From: Elephas maximus indicus
Taxonomy: Eukaryota; Chordata; Mammalia; Proboscidea; Elephantidae
Length of the DNA: 64,000 bases
Direction of reading: 5' to 3'
Assembly (NCBI RefSeq): GCF_024166365.1
Contig: NC_064820.1
Coordinates: 143,674,001-143,738,000 of the forward strand
Shown here: piece after piece, positions 12,006 through 23,540 of the stretch
How positions within the stretch are numbered: the first letter of the stretch is position 1
Layout of the letters: each line of letters begins with the position of its first letter
Notes under the pieces: model-generated
What the model was told of the DNA's origin: nothing
The model's input: only the letters and a program-made list of their open reading frames with translations
The model's database searches: none
Made by a program: the position numbers and the translations under genes

Positions 12006-12790
12006 TTTTTTTTTTAGACTATGGCTTCAGGGGACATCTAAGCCAATTGGCAAAATAAATTTTATTAAGAAAACATTCTGCATCCCACTTTGAGGTGTGG
12101 CATCTGGGGTCTTAAATGCTAGCAAGTGGCCATCTAAGATGCATCAATGAGTCTCAACCCCCCTGGATCAAAGGAGAATGAAGAACACCAAGGTCACAAG
12201 GTAATTATGAGCCCAAGAGACAGAAAGGGCTATGTGAACTAGAGACTACATCATCCTAAGACCAGAAGAACTAGATGGTGCCCATCCACAACCGATGACT
12301 GCCCTCACAGGGAACACAACAGAGAATCCCTGAGGGAGCAGGAGAACAGTGGGATGCAGACCCCAAATTCTCATAAAAAGACCAGACTTAATGGTCAGAC
12401 TGGGGCTAGAAGAATCCCGGCGATCATGGTCCCCAAACCTTCTGTTGGCCCAGGACAGGAACCATTCCCAAAGCCAACTCTTCAGACATGGATTGGACTG
12501 GACAATGGGTTGGAGAGAGATGCTGATGAGGACTGAGCTACTTGCATCAGGTTGACACTTGAGACTATGTTGGCATCTCCTGTCTGGAGGGGAGATGGGA
12601 AGGTAGAGGGGGTTAGAAACTGACAAAACAGTTACAAAAGGAGAGTCTGGAAGGAGGGAGCAGGCTGACTCATTAGGGGGAGAGTAAGTGGGAGTATGTA
12701 GTAAGGTGTATACAAGTTTATATGTGAGAGACTGACTTAATTTGTAAACTTTCACTTAAAGCACAATAAAAATTATTATTTTTTTTTTAA
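12006..12790 (+). mobile_element. L1 3' UTR, 5'-truncated (younger type A)
   Basis: Plus-strand L1 3' UTR. It contains gcatcccactttgaggtgtg, gatggtgcccatccacaacc, accagacttaatggtcagac and actttcacttaaagcac, followed by aataaaaattattattttt. There is no coding part. Flanking aaaagagt is present on both sides (11997-12004 and about 12791-12798), a likely target duplication. The 169-codon minus-strand ORF across it is antisense noise. Other copies of this type lie at 18916-19795 and 44515-44982. Confidence 0.75.
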
Positions 12791-12798
12791 AAAAAGAG

Positions 12799-13446
12799 TC
12801 CCTTATTTCATCTAGCTGCATGGTCAATGTAATTTAGGATTAGGCCCAGACCTGCAATGTCAGTTATATGTGCAACCCAACCAGGTTTCTAATGCTGAAG
12901 TAAGGGCACTCTTTGGGAAGAAGTGGGATACTGAGGCTCATGATGTGGATATTTGAACAGACACAGGCAAAGATGGTAGCTTTGAACCATAAGTTCCCTA
13001 TGAGCCTTCTTTACCAGTGGAAGAAGCACCTCTATCTTGTCTGAGGAAATCTCCCTCCCTTGAAGAAAATCCTTTCTGCTGCATTTGGATCAGTTGCTTT
13101 CAGAAGGGATACTTATTCTCAGGACCTTCCTACACATTGCCTCCAGGCCCAAAATAAGATCCTAAAATAGCCCAGACAAAGAAGTGCAAGGTTGGCTCCT
13201 GGAAGAGAGAGCCTGCACGTCTAAAGACATTTCAATGTAGCATCAGCAGGAGTCTGGGAACCATATATGGGAATGGTTTCTAGGGTGTTGGACCAAATAG
13301 GAGATTGGACCAGGCCTAATTTATTGATGCTCTTATCTAGGGCTCCACATTTAATATGTTGGCTTGAGGGTCTGGGATTGGATTTCATTGAAAACTGAAC
13401 TCAGCAGTAACCTACAGTCAATGGACCTAGGATGCCAGAACTAGAG
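12799..13446. other. Unassigned; possibly ERVL internal remnant
   Basis: There are no ORFs. The wording and composition recall antisense internal regions of ERV-L elements, but no motif is decisive. Confidence 0.25.
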
Positions 13447-13625
13447 CAATGGTTCTTAATTCTGGCTGCACATTAGAATCACTTCAGGTGTTTTTATAAT
13501 AACAATGCTGAAGCCCTATGACCAGAAATTCTGATGTAATTATTCTGGGATGGGGCCCAAGAACTGGTATTTTTAAAAGTTCCCCAGGTGATTATAATTT
13601 GTAGCCAAGGTTGACAACCACTGCT
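13447..13625. mobile_element. MER5A-like hAT non-autonomous DNA transposon
   Basis: The ends caatggttcttaa and ttgacaaccactg form the expected inverted pair. Between them gcacattagaatcacttcag, ggatggggcccaagaactgg and agttccccaggtgatt follow the MER5A order. About 180 bases, as usual for the family. It is non-coding. Confidence 0.8.
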
Positions 13626-14270
13626 GTGGAGAAAGGAATCAAAAGCCCCCTGCTGATGGAAATGTTGGAATGGATCTATTATGTGTTATAAACATATCCA
13701 CAGGTGGGTCTGCTGGCATCAGGAAGCAATGGTCTCAAAAACTCTGGGAGAAAATAATGTGTTCACCACTGGAAGACTGCCGACACATGGCATGGAGCCT
13801 ATGGAGGGAGTGGGGTGATTGCCTAGGGAGTGCAAATTATCCTTTATCCAGAACACCTGCTACCACTCTGCTGCTTTTCAGTGCTGTAGACCAGTTGGAA
13901 CATGGATGGGTGAGAGTTGATGCACAGGCCTCCACACATAGATAAAGCCCAAGAGTTGGTGGCAGGCCAGCGACTTGAATGAGAATCATTCAAAATCAGC
14001 ATGTCAGCACCTTTTTGGCAGCTCAATTTCACATAATCCTGCAAAAGAAATACCATATCAGCTAGAGAGAACAATCCACTAGCCACACGATCCACACTTG
14101 TGACTCAAAACTCCTCAGGCCTTCTGGTCAACCCCATGTCCTAAGTAAGGGTCAGAGAACACCCAGAAGGAGAGAAATGGGAACCATAGCCCACATGGGA
14201 CCTGGTCTGGACATGGGGCACCCCAAAAAGATGGCAATAGTCGCTTTGATTGGTCTCAAGTACCTGGGGC
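13626..14270. other. No gene seen; possibly the same old retroviral remnant as 12.8-13.4 kb
   Basis: Two ORFs of 83-91 codons overlap on opposite strands (13670-14095) without recognisable domains. The flanks of the MER5A-like insert read as one continuous older sequence. Confidence 0.3.
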
Positions 14271-14880
14271 AAAACAGACTTAGGGAACTTCAAGAAAAGC
14301 CCTTTGAAGAACAAGCTAGAGTAGGGTCCCTGTTTGCACAGGTCTAAGGGCAGTTAAGTGCTCAACCACTAGCCAAAAATTCGGTCGTTCAACTTTGATC
14401 AACAATTTTATAGAAGAACTCTGATCAAAAGGGAGAAAATGCAGAACAGAATTTCAAATTCTTATGGACTCCAGACTTCCTGGAGCCATGGAAGCTGCAT
14501 GAATTCCTGGAACTCCTGCCCTGAGATAATCTTTAAACCTTAAATCAAAAATATCCCCTGAAATCATCTTAGAACCAGACAATAGTTAAGTAGCAAAAAA
14601 TGTGTGCCTTGAGCATTATGCTCTTTTAAGAACCATCTATAAGGGATCAAAGTGACAACAGCAACTCAAAAGATTAGACAGAAACCTTAGGGTGCAGTGG
14701 GTTTATGTTAATGGGGGAAAAACAACTCAGAAAAAGAGGGTGAGAATGGTTGCCCAATTTGAAGACTGTAATCAATGTTACTGAATTGTACATGTAGAAA
14801 CTGTTGAATTGGTGTATGTTTTGCTGTGTATATTCTCAACAACATAAATAAAATTTTAAAAAATTATTTGGAAAAAATTA
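14271..14880 (+). mobile_element. L1 3' end (type B)
   Basis: The plus-strand text ctgatcaaaagggagaaaat, actccagacttcctggagcc, gccttgagcattatgctctt and ttgaattggtgtatgttttg, ending in acataaataaaattttaaa, is an L1 3' end that I recognise from elephant DNA. The 5' edge is uncertain. Confidence 0.6.
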
Positions 14881-14998
14881 ATGCTCATACATAATTAATA
14901 TTCCATAAATTACTAATTTTTCAGATGCCAACCATTGAAACTACAACAGTAAGAAATAAAGTCCTTTTGCTCTTTGCCCTTTTCAAAAAAAAAAAAAA

Positions 14999-15155
14999 AA
15001 TGAAAGTTCAAACCCACTCAGAAACACCTCAGAAGACAGGCCTGATGCTCTGCTTCTGAAAAGTCACAGCCTTGAAAACCCTATGGAGCAGTTCTACTGT
15101 GCACATGTGGGGACACCATTAGTTGGAATCAACCAATGGCAACTGACTACAACCA
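14999..15155 (+). repeat. AfroSINE, 5'-truncated long form
   Basis: It begins right after an A15-type run, in the B-box region (agttcaaacccactcag). It continues through acctcagaagacaggcctga and accctatggagcagttctac to the tail ttggaatcaaccaatggc. The A-box half is missing. Confidence 0.75.
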
Positions 15156-15266
15156 CAAGGGCAGTACTAGTGCTGGAATTCCACTTCCAGCCATGATAAA
15201 ATATCTTGCCCTCCTGTCATAATTGCCCTTCTATGGTAATCAACTAGAAAAAGGGACAAAATTTTT

Positions 15267-15974
15267 TATTTTTATTTTTTATTGTACTTTAGATGAAGGT
15301 TTACAGAACAAACTAGTTTCTCATTAAACAGTTACAACACATATTGTTTTATGACATTGGTTAACAATCCCAATATGTCAACACTCTTTCTTCTCACCTT
15401 GGGTTCTCTATTACCAGCTTGCCTGTCCCCTCCTGCCTTCTAGTTCTTGCCCCTGGGCTGGTGCACCCCTTTAGTTTAGTTTTGTTTTATGGGCTGGTCC
15501 AATCTTTGGCTGAAGGGTGAATCTCAGGAGTGACTTCCTTCCTGAGCTGAAAGGATGTCTAGGGGTCCATACCCTCAGGGTTTCTCCAGTCTCTGTCAGG
15601 TGAGCAAGTCTGGTGTTTCTTTTTGGGTTAGAATTTTGTTCTACATGTTTCTCCAGCTCTGTCTGGGACCCTCTACTGATATCCCTGTCAGAGCAGCCAC
15701 TGGTGGTAGCCAGGCACCATCTAGTTGTACTGGACTCAGTCTGGTGGAGGCTGTTGTAAATGTGGTCCATTAGTCCTTTGGGCTAATTTTTCCCTTGTAT
15801 CTTTAGTTTTCTTCATTATTCCTTGCTCCCAAAGGGGTGAGACCAGTGGAGTATCCTAGATGGTCACTCACAGGCTTTTAAGACCCTAGACACTGCTCAC
15901 CAAAGTAGAACATAGAACATACTCTTTATAAACTCTGTTATGCCAGCTGAGCTAGATGTTCCCCGAGACCATGT
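15267..15974 (-). mobile_element. L1 3' UTR (type C), truncated
   Basis: The reverse complement of an L1 3' UTR: the plus strand begins with T-rich sequence, then tttagatgaaggtttacaga, gggctggtgcacccctttag, and ends at gctagatgttccccgagacc. The flanks ggacaaaattttt (15254-15266) and the identical 15975-15987 are a 13-base target duplication. Other copies of the type: 36297-36752, 37110-37558 and 39035-40128. Confidence 0.8.
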
Positions 15975-15987
15975 GGACAAAATTTTT

Positions 15988-16540
15988 GAAACAATTGTTT
16001 TCAGACATTGAGCAACAGTTAGTACAGGACTGTAATCCTTCCCTGAGAAAAGGGACACAAATGAAGTAAGACTGATGATCATCCCAGGTTTCTATCTGGA
16101 GGCACTTTCTGGACTGAAGTTTGGGGAGGCTGAGGAGCCTTAAAATGATGGAGTGAAGTACCAGAGTAGAGGGAGCTACACAGAGGAATCTTCCCAGGGA
16201 TCCGTTGAGTCTATTGCTGTATATTTAGCTGCACATGCATAGGGTAAAATGCCACAAAGCCATGCAACAAAGAACAACCAGGAAACTATAAAATGAACAA
16301 TTACAAAAGCTCACAAGGCTGAAAGATATTTGAATTCTAACTAATCGGAGTGGAAAGTCCTCATTGAATGTCAAGGTGTTCAGTATAGGCCCCAGATGGG
16401 TATCACCTTTGTTTTAGGGCCGAATTAGCCCTAGAAAAAAGACTATTTTAGATCCAGCCTACCAAATGCTAAAGACAAGCCCCAAAAGCACCAAGCTGAT
16501 TCACAAGTAAGTTAGCAGTCTGCCAGAACAAAGTCATAGT
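15988..16540. other. No gene or repeat recognised
   Basis: No ORF of note. Mixed composition. Confidence 0.35.
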
Positions 16541-17394
16541 ACTGTGTTAGCCTGGATCCTCCAAGAAGCAGACACCAAAGTGGATTAAATGTGTAAGAAT
16601 TTTATTAGGGGAAATGCCTGTGGGAAAGGAAGTAGACAGGGAGCTAGGGAGGAATGGGAGAGTCATCAGACCTCAATGTAAATCTGTCCCCAGGCAAAGA
16701 GAGAAAGTTGGATGGAAGTGTCCTGGACTGCCGTGTAGTCAAAGGAAGGTTTGACAAAGCTGTCCACAGTGTGTGAGCAAGTCTGCCATCAGAGTTCTGT
16801 GTCTCCCTACCTCACTCTATGAGGGGCAGCCTGCAGGAAGCATGACCTCTGTGCAAACACAGCAACAGCTTTTAAGCAAAGCAGCTTGGGCCTTCCTTCA
16901 CTTATGCACCCTGGAGTTCTGCAAAGTACATTGTCAGGCTTCCTTAGATCACTGTCAGATGCACTTCTCCACACAAGAGTGGAAGCAGCTCCTCCATGGT
17001 TCCCATGGGTCTTTCTTCCTGAGGGGAAACTCCTCCTTCAGCTGGTCATATGTGACCCCCCATATGGCCATAGGTGCAAGCTGGAGGTGGAGTACTAGTG
17101 GAAATATGATGAGTGAGATAGGGGTCTGGGATACCTTCTCTTGTCCTCTGGTCCTGCTCAAGTTCGATTATGAATGTACCATTTGTATCTTACAATGGAC
17201 TGCTTCTCTGGGCCTGTCCAACTCTATGACTTGATACGTTTGACAGAAGTGAGCTCATAATGGGAAGTTCCAGATGCATGATTTTTGGTGCCCTGTGTCA
17301 AATGTTCCTTCTCAACCAGGCCCAGTAACTCACCAGGAGCTACTTCTCAAAAAAACTTCTCAAGGAGTATATAATTCTGTACTATGGATACCAA
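16541..17394. other. Possible ERVL LTR end (minus) plus unassigned DNA
   Basis: The left edge, tgttagcctggatcctccaa, reversed, reads as an ERVL-style LTR 3' end (cttggaggatcc...ctaaca), and an antisense poly(A)-like ttttattag follows at 16592. The rest, including the 153-codon plus ORF at 16773-17234, has no recognisable domain, and competing ORFs exist on both strands. Confidence 0.3.
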
Positions 17395-17615
17395 AGCCAA
17401 AACGAGACCCCCTGCCTTCAAGTCAATTCCAACTCATGACAATGCCATGCATTACAGAGTAGATTTGTGCACCATGGGGTTTCCTTGGCTGTAATTTTTA
17501 TGGAGGCAGATTGCCAGGCCTTCTTCCATGGTACCTCTGGATGGATTCAAATCTCCAAACTTTTGGTTAGTAACTGAGTACAAACTGTTCACACCACTCA
17601 GGGACCTCTCTGCTC
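17395..17615 (-). repeat. AfroSINE (long form, old)
   Basis: The plus-strand order gtcaattccaactcatgac (tail), ggcagattgccaggccttc (internal block), caaatctccaaacttttggt (B-box side) and gttcacaccactcagggac (head) is a reversed AfroSINE with much divergence. Confidence 0.75.
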
Positions 17616-17944
17616 TGGAGAGCATGGACTACTCCAGAGTAATAGGAATATGCATGGTGGTTTGTCCTCCATAACCCATCTTTTCCCGTTACTTACACCT
17701 CCATCATCAAACAGTAGGATGATTGATTGCACCATGGCCTAGACCTGCTGTAGTGGCCTTTCCTGCTCTTGGCCCTGTTCAGAGCTGGCAGCTTTCCATG
17801 TCACCCACTATATGAGCCAGAGCAATATTCCTAAGTGTAGAATGTTTTGCCTCTAGAACCAAAGAGGCCTAACAGGCATTATGGTTCCTTCTTTGAGATA
17901 GAAAATGCAAGATACAGCAATTTGTCTTTTATTTTGGAAGGGTT
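17616..17944. other. Probable ERVL/MaLR internal fragment (antisense)
   Basis: The text gagccagagcaatattcctaa, gttttgcctctagaacc and ctttgagatagaaaatgc resembles the antisense of an ERV-L-type internal region known from other eutherians. No reading frame survives. Confidence 0.35.
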
Positions 17945-18145
17945 ACCCCACAAATGGTTAAGTGCTCACTTACTAACTGAAAGGTTGGCAATTCCAATCC
18001 ATCCAGAGGTGCCTCAGAAGAAAGGTCTGATGATCTCCTTCCAAAAGATCACGGCCATTTAAACCCTATGGAGTGTGATTGATTCTACTCTGAAACACAC
18101 GGGGTCAACATGAGTCAGAGTCAACTTGAGGACAACTAACAATAA
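17945..18145 (+). repeat. AfroSINE (long form)
   Basis: Visible parts in order: acaaatggttaagtgctcac, gaaaggttggcaattccaat, ctcagaagaaaggtctgatg, ccttccaaaagatcacggcc, and the tail acatgagtcagagtcaactt. Confidence 0.82.
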
Positions 18146-18654
18146 CATCATCATGCTAGAATATGGTTAAAAAACTATTTTAAAAAACCATTTAAAAAAA
18201 CTATTTGAATGACCTCATCTCTACCTGCAGTTTTTTCTGAAATCTCACAATGTGGGAAGGTGGCTGGGGTGCCTCCTCTCTCAGAGTATTCTCCCATGTC
18301 CTAGTAGAGAAGAGAGATGGAAGAACCTGGTGTAAAAGTGATGTTCGAAGCCGATCCATGAAACTTTCTCAGTGAGGGTCGGTCTAGAGGTGTTCCACCA
18401 CATGGCACTTGAGCAAGGCCAAGTCAGGTTTTTGCAAGGAGGGATCCTCCCTAGGTATGATCTCCCATCTGCTTCTAGGTCTGACATCTGTCAGTGTAGT
18501 TTACCACAGTGCTCCTCACGTATATACTAGATAGTGAGGTGCCCTTCCTGTAAATCAAACTTACTATCGACAGAGGGAGTCATGAACTCAAATGCTTCCA
18601 GGATCTAGGCAGGTAAAATAAATGTGCAGAACAACCAGGTATAGGAAAATAGGG
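18146..18654. other. No gene seen
   Basis: A/T-rich at the left, then average composition. Nothing recognised. Confidence 0.35.
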
Positions 18655-18902
18655 AGTGTCACAGTCTAGGAGGCTATAATTCTGAATTCAGAGTGCCAGT
18701 TCCAGGGGAAGGCTTTTTCTCTCCGTTGGCTCTGGGGGAAGGTCCTTGTCATCAACCTTCCCAGTCAAGGAGCTTCTCAGTGCAGTGCTCCTGGATCCAA
18801 AGGACATGCTACTCTCTTGGCTCTTGTTTCTTGGTTGCATGAGGTCCCCATGTCTCTCTGTTCACTTCTCTCTTTTATATCTCAAAAGAGATTGATTTAA
18901 GA
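18655..18902 (-). repeat. MaLR-like LTR, 3' part (split)
   Basis: On the minus strand this reads gagatataaaagagagaagtg, then the ggaccttcccccagagcc block, as in the copies at 10155 and 55816. It is interrupted by an L1 3' UTR and continues at 19809. Its end beyond the tgtgacactccc point is missing. Confidence 0.6.
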
Positions 18903-18915
18903 TATAACCTAATCT

Positions 18916-19795
18916 TTTTTTTTTAATTTTTATTGTGCTTTAAGTGAAAGTCTACAAATCAAGTTAGTCTCTCATACAAAAATGTAAATACACCTTGCTA
19001 TATACTCCCAGTTGCTGTCCCCCTAATGAGACAGCATACTCCTTCCCTCCACTCTCTCCTTTCATGTTCATTCGGCCAGCTTCTGTCCCCCCTACCCTCT
19101 CATCTCCCTGCCAGACAGGAGATGCCCACAGAGTCTCATGTGTCTACTCGATCCAAGGAGCTCACTCTTCACCAGTATCATTTTCTATCCTGTCGTCTCC
19201 AGTCCAATCCCTGTCTGAAGAGTTGGCTTTGGGAATAGTTCCTGTCTTGGGCTAACAGAGGGTCTGGGGACCATGACCTCCAGAGTCCTTCTAGTCTCAG
19301 TCAGACCATTAAGTCTGGTCTTTTTATGAGAATTTGGGGTCTGCATCCCACTGCTGTCCTGCTCCCTCAGGGGTTCTCTATTGTGTTCCCTGTGAGGGCA
19401 ATAATCAGTTGTAGCCAGGCGCCGTCTAGTTCTTCTGGTCTCAGGCAGATATAGTCTCTGGTTTATGTGCCATTTCTGTCTCTTGGGCTCATAATTACCT
19501 TGTATCTTTGTGTTCTTCATTCTCCTTTGCTCTAGGTGGTTGAGACCCATTGATGCATCTTAGATGGCCACTTGCTAGCATTTAAGACCCCAGACGCCAC
19601 TCTCCAAAGTGGAATGCAGAATGTTTTCTTAATAGATTTTATTATGCCAATTGACTTAGATGTCCCCTGAAGCCATGGTCCCCGAACCCCTGGCACTGCT
19701 ACACTGGCCTTCAAAGCATTCAGTTTATTCAGGAAACTTCTTTACTTTTGCTTTAGTCCAGTTGTGCTGACCTCTCCTGTATTGTGTGTTGGGAC
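18916..19795 (-). mobile_element. L1 3' UTR (type A), truncated
   Basis: The plus strand starts with Ts and tttattgtgctttaagtgaa, then acagcatactccttccctcc, cagaccattaagtctggtct and tagatggccacttgctagca. It is the reverse of the 12006-12790 copy. It sits inside a MaLR-like LTR. The flanks ataacctaatctt (18903-18915) and ataaccgaatctt (19796-19808) are a 13-base duplication with one difference. Confidence 0.82.
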
Positions 19796-19808
19796 ATAAC
19801 CGAATCTT

Positions 19809-19984
19809 GTAGATTGAGTTCTGCCTCATTAACATAACTGCCTCTAATTTTGCCTCAAGGTAGGACTTACAACACATAGGAAAATCACATCAGGTGACAA
19901 AATGGTAGACAATCACACAATACTGGGAATCATGGCCCACCCAAGTTGACACATATTTTTAGGGATACAGTTCAATCCATGACA
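19809..19984 (-). repeat. MaLR-like LTR, 5' part (split)
   Basis: The reverse complement begins TGTCATGGATTGAACTG and includes tatgtgtcaacttgggtggg and ttccagtattgtgtgat-like text, continuing directly into the 18655-18902 piece once the L1 insert is removed. Confidence 0.6.
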
Positions 19985-20428
19985 CTCGTTTATGAATATA
20001 AAGTAATTATTGCCCTGTGGAGACTCATCAAGAGTCATCAGGGTAAGGTTTTTAGAATAGCCCTCTTTGGAAGGGATGAAAGGGCAACCGGAATGCAGAA
20101 GTATGGTTGCAAGGGCAGCTCCGACCCTCATGCAGCTCTGTGTGGCCAACCTTCTATCTAAGTCCAAGGAAAACAAATCAGGAATCAAACAAAATCTAAG
20201 GAATAAGGAAGAAGAGAAAAGGTCTAAAGTTATTTAAGACGTGGTTGACTAAAAATTCAGAATAAAAAGAAACTTAAGAGAAATAAGATAAAGTTTTAAT
20301 TAAAGAAAAATATTGTTAGTTTAAGGATGACATAAAGTAATTGAAATTTAAAATAAAAAATATAAATGATAAAGTTCCCAAAGATAAAAGTTAGAAAAAT
20401 AAGAGATTTACAAAATAAGGAATGAAAA
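19985..20428. other. A-rich DNA, no gene seen
   Basis: Strongly A-rich on the plus strand from 20160 (aaataaaaaatataaatga and similar). It continues in the same style after the solo LTR (22155-22519), so the LTR landed in one A-rich block. The origin is unknown. Confidence 0.4.
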
Positions 20429-20716
20429 TGTTACCCAATTAGGGTCCATTCCCTGGAGCAGTCAAACCAATGAAACATACTCCAAGTCAGAAAGAGTGAG
20501 AGAGTCTATTCAGGAGATGTATATATCACCAGGGACCCAGCAGCAACACAAGCGGCTTCTGTGGAGTCCCAAAGAGTAATTTTACATTAGAGCTCGTATA
20601 GAATCTTACAAAGGTTAGAAGTGTCTTTGTAGCTACTTGGCCAGAGGTATGCTCAAGAGGAGTGATTCATTACAGGATAGTAACAAAAGATACCTACCAA
20701 ATATCTCTTTATTAGG
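20429..20716 (-). repeat. Solo LTR (unnamed family), 3' part
   Basis: On the minus strand this is the LTR 3' half: a ctgaataaactctctcac-like poly(A) signal region about 70 bases from the end ...ttgggtAACA. It is flanked by gaaaa (20424-20428), which recurs after 22154. It is split by an RTE. A second copy of the family is at 46815-47300. Confidence 0.7.
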
Positions 20717-21881
20717 CTGTTGTTGTTGTTAGGTGCCGTCAAGTTGGTTCCGACTCATAGTGACCCTATGCACAGCAGAATGAAACACTGCCCAGTCCTG
20801 AGCCATCCTTACAATTGTTGCTATGCTTGAGCTCATTGCTCCAGCCACTGTGTCAATCCACCTTGTTGTGGGTCTTCCTCTTTTTCGCTGACCCTGTACT
20901 CTGCCAAGCATGATGTCCTTCTCCAGGGACTGATCCCTCCTGACAACATGTCCAAAGTATGTAAGACGCAGTCTCACTATCCTTGCTTCTAAGGAGCATT
21001 CTGGTTGTACTTCTTCCAAGACAAATTTGTTCGTTCTTTTGGAAGTCCATGGTATATTCAATATTCTTCACCAACACCACAATTCAAAGGCGTCAATTCT
21101 TCTTCCACCTTCCTTATCCATTGTCCAGCTTTCACATGCATATGTTGAGATTGAAAATACCAGGTGCACCTTAGCCTTCAAGGTGACATCTTTGCTCTTC
21201 AACACTTTGAAGAGGTCCTTTGCAGCAGATTTGACCAATGCAACGTGTCTTTTGATTTCTTGACTGTTGCTTCCACGGCTGTTGATTGTGGATCCAAGTA
21301 AAATGAAATCCTTGACAACTTCAATCTTTTCTCCACTTATCATGATGTTGCTCATTGGTCCAGTTGTGAGGATTTTTGTTTTCTTAATGTTGAGGTATAA
21401 TCCATACTGAAGGCTGTGGTCTTTGATCTTCATTAGTAAGTGCTTCAAGTCCTCTTCACTTTCAGCAAGCAAAGTTGTGTCATCTGCATAACACAGTAGG
21501 TTGTTAATGAGTCTTCCTCCAATCCTGATGCCCCATTCTTCTTCATATAGTCCAGCTTCTCAGATTATTTGCTCAGAATACAGATTGAATAGGTATGATG
21601 AAAGGATACAACCCTGATGCACACCTTTCCTGACTTTAAACCAATCAGTATCCCCTTGTTCTGTCTGAACAACTGCCTCTTGATCTATGTACAGGTTCCT
21701 AATGAGCACAATTAAGTTCTGGAATTCCCATTCTTCGCAATGTTATCCATAATTTGTTATGATCCACATAGTCGAATGCCTTCGCATAGTCAATAAAACA
21801 CGGGTAAACATTCTTCTGGTATTCTCTGCTTTCAGCCAGGATCCATCTGACATCAGCAATGATATCTCTGGTTCCATGTAT
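20717..21881 (-). mobile_element. RTE LINE, 5'-truncated
   Basis: On the minus strand it runs from the RT palm region to the 3' tail (gttgttgttaggtgccgtca at the left edge). The C-terminal region survives as ORF 21068-21472 with one premature end; ORFs 20729-21061 and 21699-21953 are further pieces in other frames. The YADD-equivalent lies just left of 21490. The insertion is in a solo LTR, with duplicated flank ctttattagg / tcttattagg (20707-20716, 21882-21891). Confidence 0.88.
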
Positions 21882-21891
21882 TCTTATTAGG

Positions 21892-22154
21892 CTAAGGATA
21901 TACCTGGGCTCTAATTTTCCTATGGGGATTGTATGCCACAGGTGGCCGGACATAACAAACAGTTATTTGCATCAGTTTAAAACAAAGAACAAAGTCATTA
22001 ACACTTGGTCAAAACAAAGTCATTAACAGAGGTATATGAAGGAGGCAGGCAGAGGAAGAACAACTTATAGGTTTATCACGGTGTTAATTATGTCAAGCTC
22101 TCAGTTGCCCATTTTGAAAAAGGAGATAACAAGCTGAGGGGTACTGGGGTCACA
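21892..22154 (-). repeat. Solo LTR (unnamed family), 5' part
   Basis: On the minus strand it starts TGTGACCCCAGTACCCC. It shares cacaggtggccggacataac and catcagtttaaaacaaag with the copy at 46815-47300. The 5-base duplication gaaaa follows at 22155-22159. Confidence 0.7.
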
Positions 22155-22519
22155 GAAAATCATCAAATAAATACTTAAAATAATAGTTAAGAATATGGAA
22201 GTAAAATTATGTTTAAGAATTTAAGACTGAAGAAAAATGTTTAAACATTTTAACAATAGAAACAAATAATAGGCATAGGAAAACAAGGTAGAAGCAAGAA
22301 GACAAAAGATCAAAGAGATAGATGTTAAACTAAAGTAGTAGATAGGAGTGGTGGGAGTAACATGAATGAACTGCCACAAAAATTCCGGGAGTAATATAGA
22401 CACGTTCTCCCCTAGTTGCCTTAATAGCAAGAAATTCATTAGCTCCATTTGAAAGCTTTCTTCTCCTAGGCACCTCTTAAACACCCATCCCTGAAAAATT
22501 TACCCAACTGAAGGGAAAT
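22155..22519. other. A-rich DNA, no gene seen
   Basis: Continuation of the A-rich block before 20429. The 87-codon minus-strand ORF here is low complexity and hydrophobic by composition, so it is not counted as a gene. Confidence 0.4.
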
Positions 22520-22573
22520 TGTGATGGTTAATGTTATGTGTCAACTTGGCTAGGCTGTGATTCTTAGTGGTTT
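22520..22573 (+). repeat. MLT2-like LTR, 5' stub (split)
   Basis: It starts TGTGATGGTTAATGTTATG, then caacttggctaggctgtgat, the head of an ERVL-type LTR. The rest is found after the retroviral insert at 29878. The bases gttt at 22570-22573 are the duplicated target of that insert. Confidence 0.7.
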
Positions 22574-23153
22574 TAAGACAGAGAACAGAGGGCCCCCCAA
22601 ATCTGCAAACGAAGTAACAAGAAATGGGCCAGGGCACAGAAACAAAGCCATTCCCCACAACAATGGGGCAAGGTATTAGAAAATAGCCCACAAACTTCTT
22701 TAAAGTTGTCTTTCAGAAGCAGCTGGAGAAAACCAGCCCCATGGACATGCACAGAACATCCACCTGTGACCACTGTGTGACCTTCCACCAGGGTCAGTGA
22801 GGGGCTGCAGCAGCAGTCTGGAGACTGTGGAGGTGTGAACACCCCATAATAAGTCCTGCTACAAATCCCAGAGGCCTCTGGGACAGGAGCCATCTTGGAA
22901 AGCTGCTGTGCACACACCGTAGTTAACACATCCTTGTCTATGCCTGTGAATAAATATGAGTTTTTTCCCAGCCAAGAACTTTTAAAAACCCGAGTGGGTC
23001 TTTTGTTCTGTGAGATGGGGGTATGCATTTCTCAGGCCCTCCTTGCCTCCGCTTGCAAGCCTCTTCAATAAAGCTTTGCTTAGGTGGAAAACTCTACGTG
23101 CCTTACCTGCTCATTCTTGACCAGTGAGAGGCAAGAAACTTATTCCAGTAACA
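22574..23153 (+). repeat. ERV1 5' LTR
   Basis: About 580 bases, starting TAAGACAGAGAACAG and ending ccagtAACA. AATAAA lies at 23067-23072, followed by gctttgct and about 80 bases to the end. It matches the 3' LTR along its whole length, apart from small indels and a block around 23071-23100 that is missing there. Shared text: gccattccccacaacaatgg, ctgtgaccactgtgtgacct. Confidence 0.88.
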
Positions 23154-23157
23154 ATTT

Positions 23158-23175
23158 TGGCAAGCCAGCCAGGAG
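23158..23175 (+). promoter_or_regulatory. Retroviral primer binding site, tRNA-Arg type
   Basis: Four bases after the 5' LTR, tggcaagccagccaggag pairs with the 3' end of a tRNA-Arg (the isoacceptor ending CTCCTGGCTGGCTCG-CCA). There is a single mismatch, which is a G-to-A change of the CpG-decay kind. This places the start of minus-strand synthesis and supports the LTR boundary. Confidence 0.7.
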
Positions 23176-23540
23176 AATCCAGGAGGCACAAGGGAACCCT
23201 TTACATCCCGTTCTCAGACCTGAGGCTGTATGGAGAGGAGAATTGCCTGACCCCGGTGGACGAACAAAGCAGCTGCCGAGACTGATTTCTTCTTGCGTTT
23301 CTCCACTGGCTAAGGACTTCTCCCCCTTACTCCTTGCAGCCCGACCTTACTTTCATTTTCCTCCCAAGCAAACTTTGTTTTTCTGTCTGTTTTTCCTTGG
23401 AAAAGTGAAGGGCAATGACGAGGACTCAATAGAAAATCTGAGTGGCAGATAAGAGTTGCTTGCCTGGGTAAGGCCACCTGGGAGGCCCCCACGGACAGAT
23501 GTCTTATACTGTCGGGGCCAGAGTCACTAGTGAAGGGTGA

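Noticed and set aside
12246..12755. 169-codon minus-strand ORF
   Set aside because: It runs antisense through an L1 3' UTR; equivalent ORFs appear in other copies of the same UTR in broken form, and it has no domain.
16773..17234. 153-codon plus-strand ORF
   Set aside because: No recognisable domain, overlapping ORFs on both strands, and flanks that look like old retroviral sequence.
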